NCBI GenBank assembly: GCA_020205615.1
Contig: CM035162.1
Coordinates: 48,516,076 to 48,580,075, forward strand
DNA from: Panax quinquefolius
Lineage: Eukaryota; Streptophyta; Magnoliopsida; Apiales; Araliaceae
Direction of reading: 5' to 3'
Length of the DNA stretch: 64,000 bases
Below the pieces are notes generated by a model. It searched no databases. It had not been told where the DNA came from and saw only the letters and a list, made by a program, of their open reading frames with translations. Both the position numbers and the translations under genes were made by a program. Positions 11,094 to 22,980 of the stretch are shown here, in pieces. Numbering within the stretch: position 1 is the stretch's first letter; each line of letters begins with the position of its first letter.

Positions 11094-12306
11094 GGAAAAT
11101 TTTAGCAGACTTGACCTGCAACCTGATGGCTTTACCTGCTACTATTCCCACCCACCACATTTGAAATAAAATTCAGCACATTTCTTCACCAACCACAAGT
11201 GGGGCCCACTTAATCCTAGAATTTTCCACCAAAATGCTAAATTCGGATACTTCAACAATTTTTGAACCATTCACCTCTTAAAATTCATAACAAACCATAC
11301 GTTAATTTTTAACGGTTCAAAATTTGTGGACATATACTCAACTTATATATGTATAACATATCCAAAAAATACAACGATCCAACGGTCAGATTAAAAATTA
11401 TAACTCACATAATAAAGTTTGTAAGAACAACATTTGATTTGATTTTTAATACCTCCATCCGAAACAAAATCTTGATAAAACACCTCAACATTAACTCCTT
11501 CATTTATAACCACATAAATAAACCCATCATTTATATCCACATCAAATAAATATTTCCTTATCATATAAATTAATAATTAATTATTCATAAATAATATTAC
11601 AGAATCACAATTATGACAACCATGCCGTTCCTGGGAAAGAGGGGCTTTCAATAAGAATTTCTCCTTCTGCAAGTAGCATTGATTAGGTGACCAAACCTCT
11701 CCTCGATGAACTTTCCGGACATTGCCAATAATGCTATCTAATAATATTATTCAAATAATATGAATTATTGATCGATAATGAGAAATATTGTGCAGTGATA
11801 ATTATTGAAACAACAATAATATAAAATATCAACGCAACAATTATTGAATCAATAAAATAAAATATTGAACAATAATTACTGTAACAATTATTGAGTAGTG
11901 CCTTCTTATGTAAGGATCAATAATTCAAAATCTTTATGTAAAAAGCGCATGCTACTGTGCAAACACACGTATTACTGTATTTTAACCACCGGGTATTCCA
12001 ACAATGTTAACGGTAACGATTACGCCATTATTTATAAAAACTTAATTTTGTCGTTTTCTTCATCCGGCGGTTATTACATTATGGGGCCCTGAATGGGCTG
12101 TGCAACGTAAATATTTAATATTCCCGATAGAAAGAATATTCCACGACCAAATGAATATTCCCCGACAACAACGAGTATTTTATAACCACTTGCGTCTTTT
12201 GAAAAAAAAATTCATATATCACTCTTAAATTTACTTTTTATCAATTTAACTATTTACTAAAGAGAAAATTTGAATACTTTTATTTCATAAAATTCGGGGT
12301 CTTACA

Positions 12307-12311
12307 ATCTA
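12307..12311. repeat. Target site duplication ATCTA (right)
   Basis: Matches 9128-9132; the antisense gene resumes here. Confidence 0.8.
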
Positions 12312-13942
12312 CATGGTGACATTGTGCTCATCAATATACGTACTCATCTCTATAATGATGCCAGTAGTAAGGGACCTCACTGTAGTACTATCTTTAACGG
12401 CTACATCCCGGGCAAATATAGCGCTATCCTGCTCAACTATCACTGCATCTCGGGCTGATCTGGCCTAATCTCGCTCAATAATAGTGGTATCTACACAAGC
12501 TAAGGCATCATCTCTCTCTAATAGAGCGGTATCTCTCCCATCAAGAGCTGTCAACATCAATGCCCTAGCCCGATCTCTCTCGAAGGCCATCAAATGCAAA
12601 CTCTGCCCTAAATACTCTAAAGGGAGAGTCACAGCTGTAGAAGTACTAGGAGAGTAAACAAGAGCTGCTGTTGAACCAGCAAACAGCTCCTCCTCCTCGG
12701 TGGGGAAATCAACAGCCTCCATGGGCTCCTCACTGGCATTCTCAATCCCCGATACTGTGGATACTACGACAGTCGATAAAGTCTCTGTCCCCATCCACGC
12801 AGAATACTCTAACGAACAGCCCGGATGGCTAACAGAAAAATCAGCTCTATCACGCTGATCCCAATAGGCATAAACCCTGGATTGGTCCTCTGCTGATAGA
12901 TGGAGAGAAGCCACGTGCTGACCTAATGCCCCCTCAAAAGGATGGAAGTCGTGGAACTAATCAAACTATGACATCACAGCTAGTGGGTGTTAGGTCATCA
13001 TGCCCCTCAAACCAGCTAGAAGGAGATAATCCATGCCAGGGGCATGAGTAATAAAACTATAGGGTGAACTGAGCCATGTACATGGCAAAATGTTAAATAG
13101 ATCTCCAATCCCTGCCAAGAACACGACCAGGATGCTGCGTCTACACACTCCACTGACTGAAAGGAGTAGGACATTGCTATCTCATGGGAAAAACAATACC
13201 TATGCCGTCGGAACATGCCAATCGGTCTCAAGTGTGTCATACACCACACGTACAACAAGACTGAACTGCCTGTAAACATCCATACAGGGTAGGTATGGCA
13301 AAATGTGGCTGATCTCAACATCTCCACCACAATCATCGACACGATGGTATGACCCTTCTTGAGAACTCTCACTGCCATGATAACACTGATGTCCAGCTCA
13401 TCCATATATCGTGGCATGTATACATATGCCACTACGCACATCACGAGTACCTCCACTCTGGCCACATGCCATTGATCCTCTTGTCTGGTGAAATCCCCAG
13501 AGTGCCGCGCATAGCTGTCCACTGAGCCAAATTTGTCCATCAGAAAACGCTGGGACAATACATGGACGGATGTAATCTCATCCTCTACTACTCTATGCCG
13601 CAACCCGGTGAGGATCATGAACTACTGGCGCATATCTCTGATGGCCATCTGAGCGCAAGGTCTTTCTAAGGGCAAGGCCGTCAACCGCTCATACTCCTCC
13701 AAGGTATGAGTCAACTCACGGGTCCTAAACCAAAAAACCTGCCTTTCTGGTACCCAATGCTCTAGCATGCCATCTATGAAGCCCAATGGAACCTAGAATG
13801 TCAGGAGGGTCATGGAATGCAGAAATAGTTGATCTACAATCACCCTGTCTAAAGGGGATACACTATCATACCAAGATCTCAGAAAGAATGCCACTAATAC
13901 TGGTGGGGTATGATCAATACGGCTGACTGTCGAAGAAGACAT

Positions 13943-14252
13943 CTGTGTGGGCCGTAACATAAAACCATCCAGGGGTCAATGTAGAATATCTCTGGACATA
14001 CACATGCATGACATAATACGTACATAATAGATAATAGATGGCAATATAATGTAGGGAATGGAAAAAAAGTACATACATTCCTAAGTACATTATCATCTAA
14101 ATACATCATCTCTGTACAGTTGAAAAATATAGGGAAATGGCGTACAACCGCCCTACTACTAACAGAGGCCTATCAAAAGATATAGTGAGAATGGGGCACA
14201 ACCACCCTACTATCTAACAGAGGCCTATCAAACGGTATAACGAGAATACACA
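13943..14252. other. Spacer between the two antisense genes, copy A
   Basis: Matches 36861-37171 in copy B. No coding sequence. It contains a repeated block near AACAGAGGCCTATCAAA (about 14160 and 14216). It is probably the 3' region of the upstream PMD gene and the 5' region of the coiled-coil gene. Confidence 0.5.
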
Positions 14253-14600
14253 TCACAAGAAGACAATGGTATCAATATCTACATCATCAATCTTGTCCAC
14301 CTGATGTAACTCTTTCTGAGTCACTAGATCTCCATCAACGGGGATGTCAGGCCTATACAATGGAGGATCTTCACTGGCAAATTAAGCCATATGGGCCACC
14401 TGAGGGGCCAACGCCTTAGCTGGAAGGATCAAAAGTATCTTCCTCTGAAGGATCTCTGCTCAACTATCGGATGAAAAAAATATGCCCAGTCCAACTGCCG
14501 GGTCAAACTGTCAATCTGTGTCAAATGAGTCAGATCTCGGACACATGACACCTAATCCGTCATCATCATGGATCCAAGAACCATATCCCCTATGAACTGA
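14253..14600 (-). pseudogene. C-terminal remnant of the antisense PMD gene, copy A
   Basis: Antisense fragment matching 37172-37520 of copy B, which encodes the tail of the PMD protein (RIDDVDIDTIVF near the stop). In copy A everything upstream, including the mobile domain itself, is missing: the homology stops about ten bases before the LTR at 14611. About 3.5 kb present in copy B (37523-41025) is absent, including the polypurine tract, so a deletion removed the PMD domain. Confidence 0.65.
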
Positions 14601-14754
14601 GTGGCCCAGGTGTACACACTAGAATTTTTCTGCACACCTGTCACTGATATTGCAGGAGGACAGATTCATCTTTCAAGAGGGAACCCTGGAAGACAGTTCA
14701 TATCTATTCCGGATACTACCGAAAGTTCAGCATCGACCCTAGGACACACACCAG

Positions 14755-15065
14755 GAGTAATAATTCCAACCTCGGAGATAACCCCGAGGCGTGCAGATCC
14801 AATACCAGAACACACACCGAAGAAGACCGATTAATCTCGGAGATAACCCTGAGGTATCCAGTCTCAGTCCCAATCATGGGAATAGCTACCAACCTTGGTG
14901 ATCACCACAAGGAATGCAGTTTCGGCGATAACCCCAAAAATGTTTGTTTCAAATGCAACCAGCTTCAATCTCGGTGCTCACAACGAGATACCCAGTATTA
15001 ACCCGGCGATAACACCGGGAGGACAGGCACACCTCAGAGTTGACACTGAGGACCTTCAACACTTG
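14755..15065. repeat. Array of hairpin phrases in Tat LTR U3
   Basis: About seven units of 30-45 bases, each a short stem with a loop like GATAACCC. Stems read here include CCTCGG with CCGAGG (near 14770), CCTTG with CAAGG (14893), TCTCG with CGAGA (14973), CCCGG with CCGGG (15002) and CCTCAG with CTGAGG (15033). The stem sequence changes while pairing is kept. The same series occurs at 41185-41470. Confidence 0.7.
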
Positions 15066-15338
15066 TAGCAGTCCAATCTCAACAATAAACCTGAGCAACG
15101 TCTTCTTTATCAAGCCCAAACCGGCGCCAACTTCGTTGAGGGGCAAAGGCATCATCTCGCCACTCTAAAGCCACATCACACCATCTCAACATTTCATATA
15201 CACCTTTCTACACCACGATATCCCAGAAGAATTAAGGAAAACCAATCCCGAGTGACTATTGTGCGGGGTAACAGAAGCCCGACCCGAGAAACCCGGGGCA
15301 ACCCGGGAAGCCTCAGGTACACCTGCGGTTCCCCCCTC

Positions 15339-15346
15339 TATAAATA
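15339..15346 (+). promoter_or_regulatory. TATA box of Tat LTR
   Basis: TATAAATA followed by GAGGGCTTGGGG, conserved at 41946-41956 in the 3' LTR. It probably marks the retrotransposon promoter. Confidence 0.65.
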
Positions 15347-15658
15347 GAGGGCTTGGGGTGGCCATTTTAAGAAGAGAGAGAGAGCGAGGAAGCCGTGTCA
15401 AATTTGCTCCATACTTGCAATATACTGAGTGCTTTCCCATTTTATACACTTGTGAGCTCACATATAGCTACTTTTGTACCGGCAGGAGCCGAGCTTCATC
15501 CACTTTAAAGATATAGATGTCTTCTTTGGCAGCCCACTGTAAGCCTTTTCACACACTTTAAAGCCTTTCTCTTCATCTTTGGACACACCCTTCTTCACGT
15601 TGAGAGTCGTGTTGCGTGTGTTTGCCCAGACTTCGGTTCGTGGTTTTATTTTAGTTTG

Positions 15659-15662
<4 letters not shown>

Positions 15663-15717
<55 letters not shown>

Positions 15718-16070
15718 ACTAACATTTTGAGTTATGCCTAGATTGAGCCTGAGACTTGATGCAGGCGTTTATTTACTTATATATATATATATATATTAGC
15801 GTGTGTCGAGACTACTATTCGATGAGCCACGGATTTTACATCCGGTCGTTTACTAAACTTATATATATACTTATATATATATATATATATACTTATATAT
15901 ATGAACTGTTGTCGAACTCTGTTCGTTGAGCTTGGATTTTACATCCGGTGCGTTTACTCGCTTATATATATATATATATACTTATATATATGAACTGTTG
16001 TCGAACTCTGTTCGATAAGCCTGGATTTTACATCCGGTGCATTTATTGCTTATATATATATATATTTTCG
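15663..16070. repeat. TA microsatellites and a roughly 110-bp minisatellite
   Basis: A (TA)n run at 15667-15715 is followed by three copies of a unit with GATTTTACATCCGGTGCGTTTA and shorter TA runs. Copies centre near 15840, 15940 and 16030. It lies downstream of the TATA box within the LTR transcript region. Confidence 0.75.
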
Positions 16071-16342
16071 TCATACCTGGAGTTTACTTCGTAGTGGTTG
16101 ATCGCTTTTATAACTTTCTTTACGTTTCGTCCTACCTGGAGGTTATTTCGTGGTAGTTGATTGCTTTTATAGCTTTATTTACGTTTTGTCCCGCCTGGAA
16201 TTTCCTCCGTGGTGGTTGATAGCTCTACAGCTTTATTTACGTTTTGTCCCACCTGGAGTTTCCTCCGTGGTGGTTGATAGTTTTTATAGCTTTATTTACA
16301 TTTTTGATCCCCCATGGATGTGCTTCGTGGTTGGTGATCATG

Positions 16343-16376
<34 letters not shown>
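16071..16376. repeat. 58-bp minisatellite, about five copies, then a (TA)n run
   Basis: Units contain CCTGGAGTTTCCTCCGTGG and TTTATAGCTTTATTTACG; copies start near 16071, 16130, 16188, 16246 and 16304. A (TA)n run follows at 16346-16375. Apparent ORFs here are by-products of the repeat. Confidence 0.75.
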
Positions 16377-16379
<3 letters not shown>

Positions 16380-17170
16380 GCTTACTGCTTTTTATAAAAA
16401 TTGCAGCATCATGTGAGCCTAGGAATCATGTGATCACAGATTCAGCCTATTAGATCTAGATTCGGTTCCCGTAATGGACATTTTCAACTGTAAGCAGCTT
16501 GTAAATTATTCTGCGGTGTCTGAATTTCCTCAGATGGTTTTCATACCCACGAGGAAGTCGGGATTATTTTGTACATTATTTTCTTATAGATGCTTCGCAT
16601 CTCGGAAATAAAATCAATCAAGCCGAACACTTAATAAAATGGAAGTGTAAAAAGGTCTCAATTACTATTGAGCATCAGGGTTTGAAAAAACCTTTTTTAT
16701 AAAACATCATTGCTATATCTTGCTAAAACCTGAATTTTTACATAAATTCAAACACTGTGTATATAGGTGCGAATGAGGCCTCGCACTACTTCCAAATAAC
16801 AACACATTGACCCACACAGACACAAATTCAGATAATAGTTTCTTGAAAAGAGGCGGTCACCGTGGTAACACGGATGTCGGGGGGTGCCTAACACCTTCCC
16901 TCTGCATAATCAAGTCCCTGGACCTTAATGAATCTCGGTTTCACCAACCCGTTTAGCAGTGTCACATCATTGGGTCAATGTGCAAACCTTTTCTCGATTG
17001 TGTTGGTACAACCATTTAAAAAACCAACTGGAGACTCTTAACAGTCCATCGTCGACATTATACATGTCGGACCTTTTTCACTTGTTTTTTCAAACAAATC
17101 TCACCTAAAATGAGAACACCAAAGAACAAGTAACGAAAAGGGGCAACTAAAAAATCCCGACGTTAACAGG

Positions 17171-17188
17171 TGGCGACTCAGCTGGGGA
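17171..17188 (+). other. Primer-binding site of Tat copy B
   Basis: TGGCGACTCAGCTGGGGA lies two bases after the LTR end. This form is typical of Tat/Ogre elements, for which a tRNA-Arg primer has been reported. It marks the start of minus-strand DNA synthesis. Confidence 0.8.
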
Positions 17189-17935
17189 CACCAGTAAGAG
17201 GACTTAAGCCGCTATTACAATCTTTTCAGAATTGTTATCTACTTGTGTGTGGATGTTGCATTTACATTTATAATGAATGTGTACGAATGCATTTACTTAT
17301 TGCACTTAGTGCCTCGCACTATATCTGCTTGTGATATTAGTGCTTCGCACATGTCATCATTTCCATACGGTGAGACGCGATGTATTTGAATGTATGTTGT
17401 GTGGTCCCTACACCAGGAGGCTATCCTGTTGGTGTTTGATTACTGGACTCGTAGGAAGACTAATTCCCACGAGGCTCAGGAAAGGCACCACCCAAATTCG
17501 CTCCAGTTGAAAGACCGAATTAACTTCCCGTTGAGTAAATTGCGATGATTTGGGAACCTTCATGCCAAAAAGTCGTGAGAGTAACCTATGATAGGTCAGC
17601 CTCTAATAAACCCAAAACGGAGGAAAGTCTCTTCATGCTTTCTAATTTTAATTACTTATAAACACAATTACTTGTAATTTCATTCCATATCTATCTCCAT
17701 GTAATGAGAAATATGAAGAAATGTGTACACATACATATTTAATTTAACATGCTATCCTGTATTACAAATAACTGACATCTGTTTTGCAGGATAAAATTAC
17801 TAAAACGGAAACATCACATAGCATGTTAATTTCACACATTCCCTAAAGACTAAACTATGCAAGTCTTTCGTAGGGAACCAATCGGACCTACTACTCGGTC
17901 AAAATCCAAAAGGTCAAAGCCTGATACGATCAATC
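17189..17935 (+). other. Leader of Tat copy B
   Basis: Untranslated region between the primer-binding site and gag. No long ORF. It has a short recurring word TGCCTCGCAC / TGCTTCGCAC near 17310 and 17343. A basic stretch reading TTRSKSKRSKP (about 17900) may be an out-of-frame piece of the gag N-terminus. Confidence 0.45.
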
Positions 17936-18862
17936 ATGTCATCATCGACCATCATGTTACCATAATCCGATTTCTACAAAGAGTTTGACGGATTAAGCAA
18001 ACAAATTACAGATTTGGCTGTTCTACTCAAAGAACTACACTAGTCTACTCAGGGTACAAAAATACCCGTATATGCTGAATCCTCTACACAAGGGGGAAAC
18101 TAGGTCATTAGAATACCTGAACTACAGTTGGATACGACCAACAAAATCCATGATGCCACACATCTCACAGGAGATCTAGACACCGATGACATCAAAAAGA
18201 AAGTCCTCCAAATAGAAGACACCCTTCATGCTATCAAAGGAATTAGAACACATGAAAGTATTTCATATGCTGACCTTTGCATTTTCCCTGGTGTCCAGTA
18301 TCCAGAAAAGTTTAAGACTCCTAACTTTGAAAAATATGACGAGTTAGGAGATCCTTACACATATTTGAAGGTGTTTATCAGAGAACTCGGCTCTTATGGA
18401 GAGGAAGAGAAGCTCAGAATGCAACTGTTCTAGAAGAGTCTGACTGGAGAAGCCCGTTCATGGTATACCAGATTAGACAATTCAAAGATCCATAGCTGGG
18501 AAGAGCTAGCACACGCCTTCCTCACTCAATACAACTTTCAGTCTCAGATGGCTCCTGATCGGTATCAAATTACCAAGATCAAGAAACAGTCTAACTAGTC
18601 TTTTAGAGAGTATGCTCAAAGGTGGAGACGCCTGGCTTCCCAAGTTATTCCTTCCATGACAGAATCAGAGATGGTCATGACTTTCATAGACATACAAGAA
18701 GCTCCTTTCTATGAAAGAGTTTTAGCCGGCATCGGTAAACCATTTTCTGAAATGGTCAAACATGGGGAGATGGATGAGATGGGATTGAATTCCAGAAAAA
18801 TTCAAGACCTAGATGCCCTTAAAGCTGTTGCTGATCACATCCAATCCAAAAATTATGGAAAC
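17936..18862 (+). pseudogene. gag: Tat gag, copy B, 5' part
   Basis: Degraded capsid gene of the Tat element. The start is taken at ATG 17936 (MSSSTIMLP) because it is in frame with the main block. Recognisable stretches are FPGVQYPEKFKTPNFEKYD, GEARSWYTRLD, SWEELAHAFLTQYNF, SFREYAQRWRRLA and FYERVLAGIGKPF, the order and spacing of plant Ty3/gypsy retrotransposon gag domains. In-frame stops lie near 17966, 18100, 18433 and 18597. At 18862 the gene is cut by copia element 1 and resumes at 28203. The zinc knuckle and protease are lost to the later Athila junction. Confidence 0.85.
18858..18862. repeat. Target site duplication GAAAC (left of copia 1)
   Basis: Matches 28198-28202. Removing the element and one copy restores a continuous gag frame. 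Confidence 0.9.
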
Positions 18863-20753
18863 TGTTAGGTTTGTAATATTCATGAACGCAATCAAATTGC
18901 AAAATAATGCGGAAGCGAGTAAAATCAGAGTTTAAAATTTTACAAACCATTTACGGATCACCCTTTATGCACAATTATTAATTAAGCGAAAAGATAAAGA
19001 ATAAAATCATACCCTTGAAGATCGAGCTTCCTCGGTACAAGTTCACCTCCAAATCCTTTCGCGTTCAACTTGAATCTCACCGGGGTTTTGTTCCTTCCTT
19101 TGATTAACGTTAGCCACCCAAGCGTTTGGCCTCTGAGGTGATCCACCAGGAAAAAATAATGATTCAAGAAGAAGGAGTGTTTGGCTCGACCCTAGTTTTC
19201 TATCTCATATAGAAGGGCATACTCTCAATAAATTTGAATTATGTATGTTGTAAAAGTCAACAACTCCCTCACCCATAATAAGACTCCTCTTATTAATAGA
19301 TGTGGGCAACCCACCTTAACAATTAAGGAATTGGATTTTATTTAATTAATTAAATTCTTTTAATTTATTAAGCTCCCTAATCTTATTAGGAATAATTAAT
19401 TAAACTCCTTTAACTAATTTTCCCTCCTAATCTTATTAGGAATAAATAAGAGTACTTATATTAAATTAATTCCTAAACTCTTTTAGAAATTAAAATAATA
19501 ATAATTGTAATAATATTAATAAGACTCCTCTTATTAATTTATATTTAATATTTCTAAAATATTAAATAATAAATATTAAGCTATTTAATTTATTCTATCA
19601 CCATAGATTAAATTAAATATACATAACTTATATTATTACGATTATGCCATTAACTTCTTAAATAATTATTCTTCCTTTTATGGTGTGACCCTTTAGGTTC
19701 TCCATATTAAACCTAGGTTGTGAATAAATCAATTAGAACAATTCTAATCTTATTTAAATAAATAAATTAAACAATTAATTTATTTAAATAAATAATATTT
19801 ATTCTACAAGGGATAAGCCTCCCCTAGCGATCAACGACTTTCCAAATAATATAGATTTTAACATTAATCATTAAAGAACCTTTGAGTAAATAGTTCTGCA
19901 AATACAATTCAATCCTTCCACCATACAATGTCCCAATTAAATATAAGACATGGAATTCTTGTCAAGTCTTATTTTATTTAATTATATGTATTTCGATCCT
20001 TAAATGCACAACTCCAAATAATGCAAATTAGAAACTCCTTTCTAATTTCATTACGCCTTAACCAAGGACTCTTTGGGTTGTCATTTATCGAATCACATAG
20101 GACATTTCTCTTCTTTTATTAGAAGTGGTAGATTCTTTATTGATCATACATTATCTCCATGTACAACTTATTATACCCAAGCATACCCTTTGATATACCC
20201 TAAGGGTCTTAAGGAATAAGTCAAAGTATAACTCATCATACACAAGATACTATGATGATCTCAAGTCCAAGGATTACTTGTACTACTATCACTACTGAGA
20301 ATTCCTATTGACGAGCAAATAAAACTCCATTAGGTATTCCTTAGCGAGCCACGTTCAGTGAACTTATTCTCTAATAAGCACCTACATACTTGCTTTAGTG
20401 TCTCCACACAAAAGATCATGAGATGAATCATCCTCATCCAATGAGCAAGCAACGTATGTACCAATCTATCCGGATTTACTAATCCCCAATTTAGTAATCC
20501 AATGATTGGGAACTATTTTAGTTTAAAGCTTTCTAAGAATTTAGATCTCATTAGAATGATCATCATCATTATTCTAAAAGCATTGCTTAAAACTATGGGT
20601 TTATCACATATTATAAAACAGCATCATGTAGATAATTAAAAGCCTTTAATAAATTAATACCTTTTATTAATAAATGAATAAGATTGTTACAAAGTATATG
20701 CTTTATCATCAAACATGATTGGCTTGTGTGCATATTACTTTCAATCTCCCACT
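18863..20753 (-). repeat. 3' LTR of copia 1
   Basis: 1891 bp. On the minus strand it begins TGAAAGTAATATGC and ends CCTAACA. Very AT-rich and packed with short perfect hairpins (stems of 5-12 bp, loops CTCC, CAA, CTT, CTA). In a sampled stretch of roughly 370 bases (from about 19262) only about four differences from the other LTR were seen. No ORF of interest. Confidence 0.9.
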
Positions 20754-20766
20754 TGCACTAAAGCCA
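20754..20766 (-). other. Polypurine tract of copia 1
   Basis: On the minus strand GCAAGTGGGAGAT directly precedes the LTR start TGAAAG. This is the usual Ty1/copia tract and primes plus-strand synthesis. Confidence 0.85.
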
Positions 20767-20779
20767 ATCGCCATTGTAT

Positions 20780-22980
20780 CTTATATTCTTCTTCTCTAAG
20801 TGACGATTATCCTGCTGTTGGATAAGCTTTAGTTAATGGATATGTAATGTTGTTCATGAGAGTCCACTATCTCTATAGTGATTTCCATCTTTCAATGATT
20901 CTAATAATCAAATGAAAGTGCCACAACACATGTTTAGATCCAAGATGAGACTTAGGAACTATTCCTAGTTCTGCAATGAACTTTTAATCCAAACAATCAA
21001 CTTGCAGCTTCATTTACAACTATATACATTGTCTTTATCACTAAACCAAAGACTCTTTCTTTGTTTGGAACCTTTCTAATTCAACGCACCTTTTGTTCAA
21101 GATAACGCTTTTACCTTAAAGTGGATTTTACATCATCTTGGTGCATCTGAAAAACTTGAGTCTGTTAAACCCTTTAGTTTTAATTTAGATCCACCATGAA
21201 TATGATCACATCCTTAGTGCGGGTTAAGCACTTTAAGATGTTTTCAGCGACTCATAGTGAACTTCTCCATAATATGGTGATCGACATCGGGTCTCGTACA
21301 TTTCATTGCATGCATGATTGTCACTCATGCGACCTCTCTTTTCGAGAGTCTGGGGACTATTAAGAGATACACTCCATAGCTCATCGACATGAGACATCTC
21401 TTGGAGTTTGCCATGCTAAACGACTTTAGCATCAAATGAATATCGTTCCTTGGGTTAAGTCGAGCATCCTCTTGTATCTATCTATATCGATTTTATCCCC
21501 AATTAAGATACTCTTCCCAATAATTCATGGAGGAATGTTTAGACAACTTTATCTTTACTGATTGTAGCATTGGTATGTCATTCCTTATCCATAGTATATC
21601 AACATTTAGTACTAGGAATGTCACGATGCTCCCATTTGACCCTTTTGTACACACTAGGTTCATTCTTATTTTGATAAAATCAAACTCTTTTGATTGCCTC
21701 ATCAAAGCGAATGTTCCATATTTGAGAAACTTGCTTCAATCCATTTCTCACGAGTGTCTACAACACTTACCTCATCGTATGTAACTACGGATCATCATCT
21801 TCTATGATGCGTACCTCATCATCATCATCTATGATGAATCCATACCTCCTAGGTATCTTCTTGGTACTATTCGATTCTGATTCATTTGTGGTATAATAGG
21901 TCATCTACTGAGTTCCTCTTATTTGACTTATAGTGTTTTGTGGTTCTTGAACTTTTCAAGATCTATTATCCTCCCACTAGCCCCTTGATGATAAACACCT
22001 TTATCTTAGAAGCGCGTGTTCGTAACAAACACCTTTTGCTAAGTAGAATTATAGAACATATACCTAAACTTACTTTAGGATGTCCCACAAATCATACATG
22101 TCAAATCTTGTCCCAAACTTATCTTTGAAACCTTTTCACATAAGTTGGACAACCCTTATCTTAACATACTTAAGATTAGGAATCCTTCACATCCCATAAC
22201 TTTCATGGAGTCTTGGGGCTTGGATTTTGAGATTACCTTTTTAAGTAGATATCTGACCTTTTTTGGGACATTATCCTGAAGGATATTGGAATGTCGGTAA
22301 AATCATTATGGACCGCACCATGTCCAACAAGGTACGATTTTTCCTTTCGGATACATCAATCAATTATTACGTATCATGAGGTGTCCATTATGAGAAAACC
22401 ATTTGAGATGATCTAGAAACTTATTGCACAAGTATTTATTCCTTGATCTAATCAAAGAATCTTAATACTTTGCCAATTTGTTTCACTTAAATTCTTTGAA
22501 CCTTTCAAATAATTCACACTTGTATTCATCAAATACATACATTCAACTCTTTGAATGATCATCTCCTTTTCTTATACTAGTTTGTTCAATTTACAAAATA
22601 ATTTTTTTTTTTTTTACGTAAATCAGTATACATAATTTATTAAGTAATATTCGATTCTATCTGAAACATTATTATTATAAATAGAACAACAATTGTTCTT
22701 AATTATAATACCAAAAATTTTATTGTCCAACAATAAAATGGAAATAATATTTCTAACAAGAATTGGAATACAATAACAACTTATTGACTTAATAGATTTG
22801 CTGTAGGCATTGCTAAACTATAAGTTTCTATAGCTAATCAAAGAACCTTTGCTTCATTTTCCACACATAGGATTACTTATCTTTGTTTAACTTTCTACTT
22901 CCTTGGTCCTTCATAAATCTATATTTATGATAACCAAAGTCGGTATCCAATACCCAAGTAGAACCTTGACTTAAAGAAAA
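20780..22980 (-). pseudogene. pol: Copia 1 pol remnants: protease, integrase, RT, RNase H
   Basis: Minus-strand fragments in Ty1/copia order. Protease near 22960 (STWVLDTD, the catalytic DTG reading DTD). Pre-integrase block near 22760-22650 (RNIISILLLDNK then KNNCCSIYNNN). Integrase core remnant near 22390-22250. RT around 21780-21490 with FLVLNVDILWIRNDI, a damaged form of the family's YVDD-containing motif lacking one Asp codon. RT end near 21290 (YETRCRSP context). RNase H end near 20930-20830 (SKHVLWHF, then NNITYPLTKAYP). Large deletions remove much of integrase and RT. No domain could be active. Confidence 0.8.

Larger units (their letters stand above)
9133..12306 (-). mobile_element. 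Solo LTR inserted in the antisense gene
   Basis: On the minus strand it begins TGTAAGACCCCGAAT (12306 downward) and ends at 9133 with a decayed CA. It is flanked by the direct repeat ATCTA (9128-9132 and 12307-12311). Homologous host sequence without the insertion is at 35210-35240 in Tat copy B. No primer-binding site, polypurine tract or coding region lies inside, so it is read as a solo LTR left by recombination between two LTRs. Same family as 56160-59499 and related to 61033-63494. Ends of this type are common in plant Ty3/gypsy chromoviruses, so a chromovirus origin is likely but not proven. Confidence 0.85.
9010..13942 (-). pseudogene. Antisense gene of Tat copy A: DUF7745-like, coiled-coil C-terminus, split by solo LTR
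   Basis: It runs opposite to pol. The start is taken as the ATG at 13942 (MSSSTVSRIDHTPP) because copy B keeps the same start. Readable blocks include RQVFWF, THTLEEYERL, AYVYMPRYMDELD, MFTGSSVLLYVW and SAEDQSRVYAYWDQRD. The first two recall the plant DUF7745 family; that assignment is from memory and tentative. The C-terminus (about 12465-12600) has repeated ERD/RDA steps suggesting a coiled coil. A solo LTR (9133-12306) interrupts it; the last codons (ADLLARIETL to the stop at 9010) lie beyond the insertion and line up with copy B. Several stops and a frameshift near 13130 inactivate it. Confidence 0.75.
14611..17168 (+). mobile_element. Full-length Tat LTR shared by copies A and B
   Basis: It starts TGTACACACT, matching the LTR at 41026, and ends GTTAACA just before a primer-binding site. 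Length is 2558 bp. It carries a hairpin-phrase array, a TATA box, TA microsatellites and two minisatellites. It serves as 3' LTR for the pol and antisense region to its left and as 5' LTR for the gag to its right, so copies A and B form a tandem LTR-internal-LTR-internal-LTR array. It lacks a 190-bp block present at 41691-41880. Confidence 0.85.

Noticed and set aside
12465..14109. Antisense ORFs considered as host genes
   Set aside because: The same sequences recur at 35096-37171 in the second Tat copy with the same position relative to pol and LTR, so they belong to the retrotransposon.
16150..16453. ORFs of 69-88 codons
   Set aside because: They come from the 58-bp minisatellite and the TA run in the Tat LTR; no domain or codon pattern.
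21527..22128. Plus-strand ORFs of 62-85 codons in copia 1
   Set aside because: They are shadows of the minus-strand RT and integrase remnants.
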